Shown here piece after piece: positions 1-6,074 of a stretch of DNA of 11,792 bases. A program made the position numbers and the translations under genes. The notes beneath the pieces were generated by a model that worked only from the letters and a program-made list of their open reading frames with translations, searched no databases and was not told the DNA's origin. Source of the DNA: JBGSST01 sp041736915 (GTDB lineage Bacteria > Bdellovibrionota > FAC87 > UBA2466); the NCBI GenBank assembly GCA_041736915.1, contig JBGSST010000272.1, forward strand, positions 1-11,792, read 5' to 3'. How positions within the stretch are numbered: position 1 is the first letter of the stretch; each line of letters starts with the position of its first letter.

Positions 1-1117
1 GCTCGCCACTTACCAGCACGGGCTTTCCATTCGGTAGCCAATTCACGTGTGAAGGAACCCGTTTACCAAACACCGTGGGGTCCTCCTGCTTCCAGCGCCC
101 CAACTCGACCTTCGGCACCAGCTTGCCGTCGGCTTCGACCCCGTACGTCTGTATTCGGCGCACCTTTTCTTCTTTATCGTGAATGACGAAATAGATCAGA
201 TCGGTATTGGGCACGAGCCCTACGCGCCTCGCTTTTTCGGTTGGCTTGAGGGAGCTGCCGATCTCGATATGGCGCCGCGTTCCCGCAGCCGGATCGTGTA
301 GGTATAGGGATTCGATCTTTGGTCCCGCCAATAGGCGATCGTCTTGGGTGGATCGACGAAGAACCTCCACGTGGCTGCCAAAGCCGGTGTAAGGCTCGGG
401 CGAGCCCACTTTCGTGTGGTTAGCCCAGTCCGCCTTCCCGTCCCGGAAGGGGACTTTCATCAATACGTTTTCCATCGTGATGGAATACAGAAATTTGCCG
501 TCTCGAGAGAACATCGGATCGCCCTGCCACCACTGCGGCAATGGGGCGGTCAGCAATTTCTGTTCCTGCGTGTCGTAGACGTACAGCTCCGGGCTGTTGG
601 CCGAGGCGCCGGTGGAGCGACTGTTGTCCGACACTACCCAGCGCGAGTCTGGTGAGCTCGTCTGGAAGAGGCCCCCGGGAAGTTCGAAAGTAACGTCCGC
701 GAGGTTCTTCTTGAGCGTATCGGGCGCGCGCTCGATCTCTTTTTGCAAACTCGCGGCACCGGCCCGCAGATCGGCCCTGACCCGTTCGAGAACCGCCTCG
801 GTGCGCCAGCCCTTTTGCACGAGCATCGCCTCGAACTCCTTCATCGACTTTCGTAGTAGTCCCGCATCCATCCCTTCCGGCTCGGCGACGTCGAAGGGAT
901 TGGGGGAGGCGGCTAGTGACTCGAGCCCTTCCTTGGTACGCAGATGCCGCCCCTGCACTTCGAGCAGACGCTGGTAGGTTAAAGAAACCAAGGGCGCGGG
1001 ATCATCTCCTTCTGCCAAGTTGGCAAAGGAGATTCCGCAGAACACCGGCATCGTTGCGGGCGCCGATGACGCCACGAGTGCAGTGAATAGTAGTAACGTC
1101 ACGTAGGTTCGCGGCAC
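1..1117 (-). CDS. Exported beta-propeller protein, paralogue A (partial, C-terminus beyond left edge)
   Basis: Reading the minus strand from a GTG at 1117 gives 372 codons with no stop before the window edge. Residues 1-21 form a signal peptide (hydrophobic core VTLLLFTALVA, likely cleavage after APA). Cys27 follows, then a mostly helical stretch with NPF at 73-75 and EFEAMLVQKGWRT at 94-106, then beta-propeller-like strands (SRDGKFLYSI near 204-213, VPFRDGKADWA at 222-232, VPNTD at 302-306). These blocks line up within one or two residues with the genes at 1196-2689 and 4479-5924, so it is a third member of that family. The GTG start is chosen because it gives the same signal peptide and Cys27 spacing as the paralogues, and because TATACT sits 6 nt upstream. 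The next in-frame stop upstream is the stop codon of the preceding gene, and no ATG lies between. The function is unknown. PD40/WD40-type propellers usually bind proteins or ligands, so a periplasmic or secreted binding role is inferred. Confidence 0.85.
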   Translation of the reverse strand, partial: MPRTYVTLLLFTALVASSAPATMPVFCGISFANLAEGDDPAPLVSLTYQRLLEVQGRHLRTKEGLESLAASPNPFDVAEPEGMDAGLLRKSMKEFEAMLVQKGWRTEAVLERVRADLRAGAASLQKEIERAPDTLKKNLADVTFELPGGLFQTSSPDSRWVVSDNSRSTGASANSPELYVYDTQEQKLLTAPLPQWWQGDPMFSRDGKFLYSITMENVLMKVPFRDGKADWANHTKVGSPEPYTGFGSHVEVLRRSTQDDRLLAGPKIESLYLHDPAAGTRRHIEIGSSLKPTEKARRVGLVPNTDLIYFVIHDKEEKVRRIQTYGVEADGKLVPKVELGRWKQEDPTVFGKRVPSHVNWLPNGKPVLVSGE

Positions 1118-1123
1118 GGGGCA

Positions 1124-1129
1124 AGTATA
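1124..1129 (-). promoter_or_regulatory. Possible -10 box for a leaderless transcript of paralogue A
   Basis: TATACT (5 of 6 matches to TATAAT, read on the minus strand) lies exactly 6 nt before the GTG start at 1117, so transcription would begin at or next to the start codon. No -35 match is visible 16-18 nt upstream. The only purine-rich stretch, GGCGAGG, is about 12 nt from the GTG and overlaps the upstream side of the box. Confidence 0.35.
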
Positions 1130-1195
1130 CCTCGCCAACTTGAGCTTTGCCGGCTGCGGTACGTCTTCGCCGATCTCCGCCTCGCCCGGCCTCTT

Positions 1196-2689
1196 TTACG
1201 GCACTGGCCTCGATGGTTCGTCCCACACCCACTGCACCGCGCCCGACTTTCCGAAAACGAAAACCTTGTCCGGCGATGGGGATAGGCGAAAGGCTGGGTG
1301 GTGGGGAACCCGGGGACCACGTTTCAATTTTTCCGGAGCGGCGGGATCGATCGACAGAACCTGATTGAGGCCCGGTTGGTCGCTCGGCGTGGTAATCACT
1401 ACGGATTTGTCGGAAACCGGCGCGGTCATCGATTGGATCTTCATACCGATCTCCACCGACGAAGTGACCAGCAGCGGAAGGGTCGGCTTCCAGGAAGGCG
1501 GCGGAAACGACAGGGTCTGCAGCACCCCCTCCGTACGGCCGGTGCCCGTTCGGGTCAGGTTGAAACCGAATACCGCATCGGCGCCACCGTCACGCCAGGC
1601 GAAGTGAACCGAATCGGCATTGGAGTCGGTTCCCGCAAGCCATTCCCAGGACTTTCCCGGGGCGTTGCGCACGTAGGGATTCGGCAACGTCTCGCGGAGC
1701 AGAACGAACTTTTGAAATCCGGTCGTCTGGCCCACCCCTCGGCTCGCCGCTAAAAAGTAGAGCTCATCCGTGCCGGGAATGAACCCCCATTTCAGCACCG
1801 TCTCTCCCGCCTTAACGGGAACTTGAAGCGGCGTGACCGTTCCCGCGCGGCGGTCGAAGAGGAAGTAGCCAGCGGGGTTCGCGTAGCGGCCCACGATGAG
1901 GTGATTCGACCCTCCCACCGCCGCGTCCACCGGAACGGCGGAACTGGGAAACCATCTTTGCAGAAGGGTTGGCGGCTTGGCTAAGGTAGTGATTGCGTCC
2001 TTAACGGGTACTCCGTTTTTTAGGGGAACGAAGAGGAGTGACGGCTTTCCCTCTTTCAGCAAGACGAGCCCGCTGCCGTCGGGAAGCAGGTACGGCCCGC
2101 GTAGTCCTTTCTCTTCCACCTCTAGCGACGTCGTGTGGTTGCCCAGCGTATCGTAGGCGAAGAGCTTGGTCTTGGCGCCGTCGGGTAGGGCCGTATAGAC
2201 GAAGCTGCCGTCGGGCGTGACCACCCCGGTTTCCGCGCCGGGCAACGCAATGTCCTGCGCTCGGTTATCGCCGGTGCGTTGAACGACTTGCTGTAACCGG
2301 CGATCAACGCCGATAATCTCTTCGAGCAGCTCCCGCCGGGCGCGTCCCAGCTCCTTCGTGACCTCGGCGGTTCTCCAGCCCTTTTTGTCGAGTAACTCTC
2401 CGAACTCGGCCAAACGTCGCTCCAGCGCGGCAAAGTCACCGCCATTTTTCGGAGCGGCCCACGGATCGGTTTCGTCCAGCAGTGCCTTGGCCTGTTTGGC
2501 ATCGAGTTTAGCAGCGGCCAACGTTCGCCAAAGTTCCAGGTAGGTTGCCCGGATCAATTCCTGCGGATTCTCACTTTGGGAGGTCGCCAAGAATTGAAGG
2601 GAAGTGAAGCAGATCGGCGTCGTAGCTACGGCGTGGGAGCAGAGCCAGTAGATCCCCAACAAAACCCCGAAGCGCACCGATCGATTCAT
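1196..2689 (-). CDS. Exported beta-propeller protein, paralogue B (497 aa)
   Basis: A complete 497-residue protein with a signal peptide (about residues 1-22, core GVLLGIYWLC, cleavage after VA). Cys27 follows in TTPIC, then a helical region with DPWAAP at 75-80 and EFGELLDKKGWRT at 95-107, and then repeated strand motifs typical of WD40/PD40-like propellers: TPDGSFVYTALPDG near 158-171, LLPDGSGLVLL near 201-211, FIPGTDELYF at 303-312, and LSPSPDKVFVFGKSG near the C-terminus. Paralogues lie on both sides: 78 bases downstream is the partial copy, and upstream, beyond a lipoprotein gene, is the copy at 4479-5924. It is the most divergent of the three, having lost the NPF and DWA residues seen in the others. 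ATG at 2689 is preferred because it yields the signal peptide and the shared Cys27. No clear Shine-Dalgarno sequence precedes it. It probably acts in the periplasm or outside the cell. The ligand is unknown, and an enzymatic role is not supported. Confidence 0.88.
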   Translation of the reverse strand: MNRSVRFGVLLGIYWLCSHAVATTPICFTSLQFLATSQSENPQELIRATYLELWRTLAAAKLDAKQAKALLDETDPWAAPKNGGDFAALERRLAEFGELLDKKGWRTAEVTKELGRARRELLEEIIGVDRRLQQVVQRTGDNRAQDIALPGAETGVVTPDGSFVYTALPDGAKTKLFAYDTLGNHTTSLEVEEKGLRGPYLLPDGSGLVLLKEGKPSLLFVPLKNGVPVKDAITTLAKPPTLLQRWFPSSAVPVDAAVGGSNHLIVGRYANPAGYFLFDRRAGTVTPLQVPVKAGETVLKWGFIPGTDELYFLAASRGVGQTTGFQKFVLLRETLPNPYVRNAPGKSWEWLAGTDSNADSVHFAWRDGGADAVFGFNLTRTGTGRTEGVLQTLSFPPPSWKPTLPLLVTSSVEIGMKIQSMTAPVSDKSVVITTPSDQPGLNQVLSIDPAAPEKLKRGPRVPHHPAFRLSPSPDKVFVFGKSGAVQWVWDEPSRPVP

Positions 2690-2695
2690 AACGAT

Positions 2696-2701
2696 AGCTT
2701 A
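2696..2701 (-). promoter_or_regulatory. Weak -10-like box 6 nt upstream of paralogue B
   Basis: TAAGCT (T1, A2 and T6 of the -10 consensus) lies 6 nt before the ATG at 2689, the same spacing as the better boxes of the other two paralogues. Taken alone it would not be convincing; the support is positional. The alternative TATCGT, 1 nt from the start, is too close to serve. Confidence 0.2.
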
Positions 2702-2822
2702 CACGACCACGTCCTTTGGCCGGAGGACCTAACGGTCTAAAAGGAAGTGGGTACCTTTCTTACTAACGAAGCAACGATCCGTTCAGTAGAAACGGCTCCC
2801 TAAAATATTGGGCCCAGACTCG

Positions 2823-4352
2823 TCAGATTCGATAGGAAATACGAAGGCGAAAGGTGCCGGCGCCGCGACCGGGGATAACTTTGTACACCGCGGTCTTGTT
2901 GGAACGAATGACCGGACTCGTTAATGGGATCTGGGCCATGCCAAATTGGTAACTCAGTGACGCGATACTCCGGTTCGCGATCTCGGCCACGTTGGAGTCG
3001 GTCCCCACCTGAATGGTCGTATCAACGGCGCCGAATGCGTCAATCACTTCAATCCGAGTGACTTGCCCGGCCAAATCAGTAACGGCGAAGGCTACCGGAT
3101 TGATCGCCTCATTCGATTTCAATACGGGCGAAATGTACTCCTTGGCCTGGCCGTAGCTTACTCCCGCGCGGAACTTGAGCTCGCTGGTGGCCACGAGACG
3201 TGAAATGGGAAAGTCGTGGGGGAAATCCAAAAGGGAATAGTTCTGGCTGACGCCGGAATAATCATTATGGCCGATGCGCGAGTTGATCAAATGGTCGACC
3301 ACGCCGCCGGAAGCAAAGTGCCGCAACACCAGAAACGGCTCTTCGCCGCCTCCACGGTAGCTATTGTTCTCGACCGTGATGTTGTCGGCCCTTCCTAAAA
3401 CTAGAAAGCCCGTGCGGGCCGCCACTACATTTCGGCTCTCATTCCCGACGTAGTTGTTGCTTACGGTTATCGCCCGTCCCACGAAGTACTCTCCGATCGA
3501 AATTGGGGTTTTTACCTGCTCCAGGTAGTTGGCGGAAATTTCCACGGCGCTGGAGATTCCTCCGAAGGTCGCATCGGGATTTCCGGCAACGCGAATGCCG
3601 TAACCGCCTCCCACCTCCATCACATTTCCCACCACGCGAACGGCCTGCGATCGTCCGATGTCCAAACCGTTTCCGGCCGTTCCTCCGGTAATCTTGTTAT
3701 CCGCAATGGTAACGGCATTTCCATTGTCCATCAGGGAAATGGCCCAGCCGCTTCCCGACTGGCCAATGACGTTCTCGCGGATAATTCCGCGGTAGCTCAA
3801 ACGTAGCTCCAGGGCGTTCGTGTTCGTCGACACCAGATAAGAGCGGGTTATCGAAAAATCGGGCGAGTTGTATAAAGCCACCGCCGGAAAATCACGATTT
3901 TCAACACGCAGCTCCTGGATCGTAATGAGCCGCGCACTGGGCGAAGTGACCGGGTAGCTTCCGGCCCGCAGCACGGTATCCGTGCCCAGTCCCTGAAGAC
4001 AAGGCACCCACTTACCGGGGCCTACTAGCGTTTGGCCAGAATTGAGCACCAGCCCGCGCACTCGGTAGGTCACCGGTGGCTTCGAGAAATAGACGGCCGT
4101 GTTTTCGTTCAGGGCGCGCTGAATGGCTTGAGTGTCGTCGGTCACCCCGTCACCCTTGGCGCCGTAGGCCTTTACGTCGGCGAGCGGAATCGCGGCGGCC
4201 GGGGGAGGGGCGCTGGGCGGCGCGGTGGCCAGAAATGCGTTGCCCGCACCTGAGTCCGTTGATCTCAAGGCGGTAGGCGTCTCCTTACAGGCGGTCAGCG
4301 AAAGGCCGACGAGAAGAAGGGACAGCGGGACGGTCGATTTGAACTGGCGCAT
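2823..4352 (-). CDS. Lipoprotein with Pectate_lyase_3-type right-handed beta-helix
   Basis: A 509-residue protein starting at ATG 4352, which follows AAGGG closely. The N-terminus is a lipoprotein signal: a charged start, a hydrophobic core, and the lipobox L-T-A-C with Cys22 as the predicted lipidated residue. A low-complexity Ala/Pro linker (about 45-57) follows, then DVKAYGAKGDGVTDDTQAIQ at about 59-78. That motif is the hallmark N-terminal strand and helix of the Pectate_lyase_3/rhamnogalacturonase-epimerase-like family (PF12708). Downstream, many short Asn/Gly-rich strand repeats (such as ENVIGQSGSGWAI, ITGGTAGNGLDIG, ITVSNNYVGNES, NITVENNSYRGGG) fit parallel beta-helix coils. The last 110 or so residues look like a separate beta-rich domain. 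Family members include polysaccharide lyases and hydrolases, epimerases and phage tailspikes. Catalytic residues cannot be assigned by eye, so polysaccharide binding or cleavage at the outer membrane is an inference. An upstream TTG at 4370 would add six residues and spoil the lipobox spacing little, but ATG is preferred. Confidence 0.88.
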   Translation of the reverse strand: MRQFKSTVPLSLLLVGLSLTACKETPTALRSTDSGAGNAFLATAPPSAPPPAAAIPLADVKAYGAKGDGVTDDTQAIQRALNENTAVYFSKPPVTYRVRGLVLNSGQTLVGPGKWVPCLQGLGTDTVLRAGSYPVTSPSARLITIQELRVENRDFPAVALYNSPDFSITRSYLVSTNTNALELRLSYRGIIRENVIGQSGSGWAISLMDNGNAVTIADNKITGGTAGNGLDIGRSQAVRVVGNVMEVGGGYGIRVAGNPDATFGGISSAVEISANYLEQVKTPISIGEYFVGRAITVSNNYVGNESRNVVAARTGFLVLGRADNITVENNSYRGGGEEPFLVLRHFASGGVVDHLINSRIGHNDYSGVSQNYSLLDFPHDFPISRLVATSELKFRAGVSYGQAKEYISPVLKSNEAINPVAFAVTDLAGQVTRIEVIDAFGAVDTTIQVGTDSNVAEIANRSIASLSYQFGMAQIPLTSPVIRSNKTAVYKVIPGRGAGTFRLRISYRI

Positions 4353-4411
4353 GGCCCTTGAAAGCTGCAAGAGTGTCGCCAGGCTTTTCAGGTGTAAACG
4401 GGCTCCTCGAA

Positions 4412-4428
4412 TGTCTAACTTTTAGACA
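4412..4428. promoter_or_regulatory. 7-bp inverted repeat, possible operator upstream of the beta-helix lipoprotein gene
   Basis: TGTCTAA-CTT-TTAGACA is a perfect inverted repeat with 7-base arms and a 3-base centre. It lies 60-76 bases upstream of the ATG at 4352, in the 126-base gap after the stop of the upstream propeller gene. There is no T-run after it on either strand, so an operator is more likely than a terminator. A TTTACA hexamer (4393-4398, minus strand) between it and the gene could be a -35, but no convincing -10 follows. Confidence 0.4.
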
Positions 4429-4478
4429 GCTGCATCACCCTTCGACGGGAGGCCCTACCGCGGTGCCGGGCTTACGAC

Positions 4479-5924
4479 CTAACGAATGAATCGCTCGTAG
4501 TAGATCGACTGAGTACTTCCGCCCACGCTGCCGACGATCAGGCTTTCCCCGTCGTTCGAAAACTGGGCCCGGAAAGCCCAGACGGGCAGGGGGATCTTAG
4601 CCTTCACCCTGTGCGTTTGGGCGTCGAGGATCTCGGCCCAATGCACCGTTGGCGAGGAGTTCCGCTTTTCGCAGAGCAGGATCAGCTCGTTTTTGGTCGG
4701 ATGGGCCGCCGCGTGAATTACCTTGAGGTCGCCCGTCGTTCCGGCGGGCGGTTCCTTAACCACCCGGGGCGCCGCGCCCGGGTGATCGTAAGCGATCACC
4801 CGGTTTTCATAAATTCCTCCGTAGAGGAAAGCCCGTTTTCCGTCCGGCATGAAGACCACCCGGCTGGGATCGGGCGTGTGGATCCCATCTCCGTCCGGGA
4901 AACTAGCCATCTCTTGCCCGCGGCTCAGTGCGCCGGTCGCGGAAACTTTCCACGTGATGAAATGGGTCCGCTTGGTCGTGGGATCCGAATAAAGGGAAAA
5001 GTAGCTGTCGGTCCCCGGTACGATTCCCCAGGCCCGATTGTGGGGCCGGTGGGTTTCGCCCGGGTTTCGGAGAATGCTCTCGAGAGGTAAGGGAACGATT
5101 GTGTTGTTTCGTACGTCGACGAGGTGCACCGGCCAACTGTCGTTCCCGCCTACGAACGTATCGGGATGGGGCGACGGGACCTGCGTCGAAACGAGCACCG
5201 AGCCCGGCATTCCGGGGAGGATCCGTTTGCTCGCCCAATCGACACGGCCACTTTCGAAGGGCAGGACCACGTACCCCGTTTGGTTCAGCTGCACGCGCAG
5301 CTCTTTCCCATCCGGAGAAAAAGTGGGCTGGCCGCCTTTGCCCACCCCGCCGGGAATCTTGGTAAGTTGTTTGGTCTGGCGATCGTAGAGGTGAAAGGAA
5401 AAAGGGTCCGTTTCGGAGAATCCGTACTCAACGCTGACGAGGAAACGCCCGTCCGGCGACTGGGCCAGCTGGTGCGGGTTGGCCATGGACCACTCGCGAT
5501 CGCTCCAGTCCCGGTTAACCGCCTGGTCGATCGCCTTCGTCCCGCGATCGATGCCCTCCAGACGAACGGCCAGATCGGAACGGATCGCCGCGAGGAGCTC
5601 CGGGGTACGCCAGCCGTGCGCGATGAGCAGCTCCTCGAACTCCCGCATCTTTCGCTGCAAGGTTTCGACCTGCGTGCCCTGCGCCGGAACGTGGAAGGGG
5701 TTCTCTCCGTTCTTGAGCTTACGAATCGATTCCGGCGTGAGGGACCTACCCAGCTGGTCGATCAGGTTCCGGTAAGTCGTTGCGGCGAGCGCGGTCCCTT
5801 CGGGATCGCCCGGCGAGAGGCTGGCGAAGCCGAACCGGCAGTCGGTGAAATTGGCGATCGTGGTTTCCGCCCCAAGGAGCAAGACCCCGAGAAGGAGCTG
5901 AACCAACCGTGCCTTCGCCATCAT
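4479..5924 (-). CDS. Exported beta-propeller protein, paralogue C (481 aa)
   Basis: The best-preserved family member. From ATG 5924 the protein has a signal peptide (AKARLVQLLLGVLLLGA, cleavage about residue 24), Cys29 before FGFASLSPGD, NPFHVP at 75-80, and a helical EFEELLIAHGWRT at 95-107. It then shows several textbook PD40/WD40-like strands: SPDGRFLVSV near 156-165, FSPDGKELRV near 202-211, VPGTDSYFSLY at 302-312, FMPDGKRAFLYGG, and FSNDGESLIVGS near the end. LPFESGRVDWA at 221-231 matches VPFRDGKADWA at 222-232 of paralogue A. A longer reading frame reaches an ATG at 6011, but that start puts about 29 hydrophilic residues before the signal peptide and ignores the promoter at 5931-5939, so it was rejected. 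ATG 5921 is an equally possible start. The protein is exported, probably periplasmic. The family function is unknown. It is the first gene of the leftward block. Confidence 0.88.
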   Translation of the reverse strand: MMAKARLVQLLLGVLLLGAETTIANFTDCRFGFASLSPGDPEGTALAATTYRNLIDQLGRSLTPESIRKLKNGENPFHVPAQGTQVETLQRKMREFEELLIAHGWRTPELLAAIRSDLAVRLEGIDRGTKAIDQAVNRDWSDREWSMANPHQLAQSPDGRFLVSVEYGFSETDPFSFHLYDRQTKQLTKIPGGVGKGGQPTFSPDGKELRVQLNQTGYVVLPFESGRVDWASKRILPGMPGSVLVSTQVPSPHPDTFVGGNDSWPVHLVDVRNNTIVPLPLESILRNPGETHRPHNRAWGIVPGTDSYFSLYSDPTTKRTHFITWKVSATGALSRGQEMASFPDGDGIHTPDPSRVVFMPDGKRAFLYGGIYENRVIAYDHPGAAPRVVKEPPAGTTGDLKVIHAAAHPTKNELILLCEKRNSSPTVHWAEILDAQTHRVKAKIPLPVWAFRAQFSNDGESLIVGSVGGSTQSIYYERFIR

Positions 5925-5930
5925 TTTTTC

Positions 5931-5939
5931 ATTATAGCA
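5931..5939 (-). promoter_or_regulatory. Extended -10 promoter (TGC-TATAAT) of paralogue C, probably leaderless
   Basis: Read on the minus strand, TGCTATAAT is a perfect extended -10 element (TGn plus TATAAT). The ATG at 5924 begins 7 bases after the last T of the box, where transcription is expected to start. No Shine-Dalgarno sequence fits between the two. No -35 consensus is present 17 nt upstream, which is normal for extended -10 promoters. Confidence 0.6.
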
Positions 5940-5940
5940 A

Positions 5941-5952
5941 GGCGGCACCGCC
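5941..5952. promoter_or_regulatory. GGCGG-CA-CCGCC inverted repeat next to the extended -10
   Basis: A perfect inverted repeat with 5-base arms and a 2-base centre. It lies in the spacer immediately upstream of the TGC-TATAAT element, where a bound repressor would block polymerase. It is short and GC-rich, so chance is possible. Confidence 0.25.
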
Positions 5953-5993
5953 CCACCGGGCAACGCCCGCAAATACTTCGACAATAACCATTG

Positions 5994-6009
5994 GCGCGCC
6001 ACGGCGCGC
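5994..6009. promoter_or_regulatory. GCGCGCC-AC-GGCGCGC inverted repeat at the centre of the divergent region
   Basis: A perfect inverted repeat with 7-base arms around a 2-base centre. It sits almost exactly midway between the divergent start codons at 5924 and 6075. No T-run follows on either strand, which argues against a terminator. A shared operator for both directions is possible. The composition is extreme (G and C only within the arms). Confidence 0.35.
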
Positions 6010-6033
6010 ATATCGCTAACGGTCCACTACCGC

Positions 6034-6039
6034 TAAAAT
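6034..6039 (+). promoter_or_regulatory. Possible -10 box for the MORN_2-repeat gene
   Basis: TAAAAT matches the -10 consensus at 5 of 6 bases and would give a leader of about 30 nt before the ATG at 6075. There is no recognisable -35 at 16-18 nt spacing. Confidence 0.35.
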
Positions 6040-6074
6040 TTACGCTCCTTCAAACTACCCGGGGCGACATCAGG

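Noticed and set aside
1118..1198. Paralogues B and A are in the same reading frame, separated by a TAA and 26 open codons, so a read-through fusion is conceivable.
   Set aside because: Gene A begins with its own signal peptide and -10-like box, and same-frame placement has a one-in-three chance.
2690..2822. Short hairpins (CCGTT/AACGG and AAAGG/CCTTT) after the beta-helix lipoprotein gene considered as a terminator.
   Set aside because: Stems of five pairs without a proper T-run; not convincing in either orientation.
5124..5987. Long plus-strand open frame of 287 codons opposite paralogue C.
   Set aside because: Arg/Pro-rich translation without motifs or a ribosome site; the minus frame carries the conserved propeller motifs, so this is a GC-rich antisense shadow.
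5925..6074. Longer starts (ATG 6011 minus, ATG 5991 plus) that would make the divergent genes overlap.
   Set aside because: Both add hydrophilic extensions ahead of clear signal peptides and run through promoter boxes and inverted repeats.
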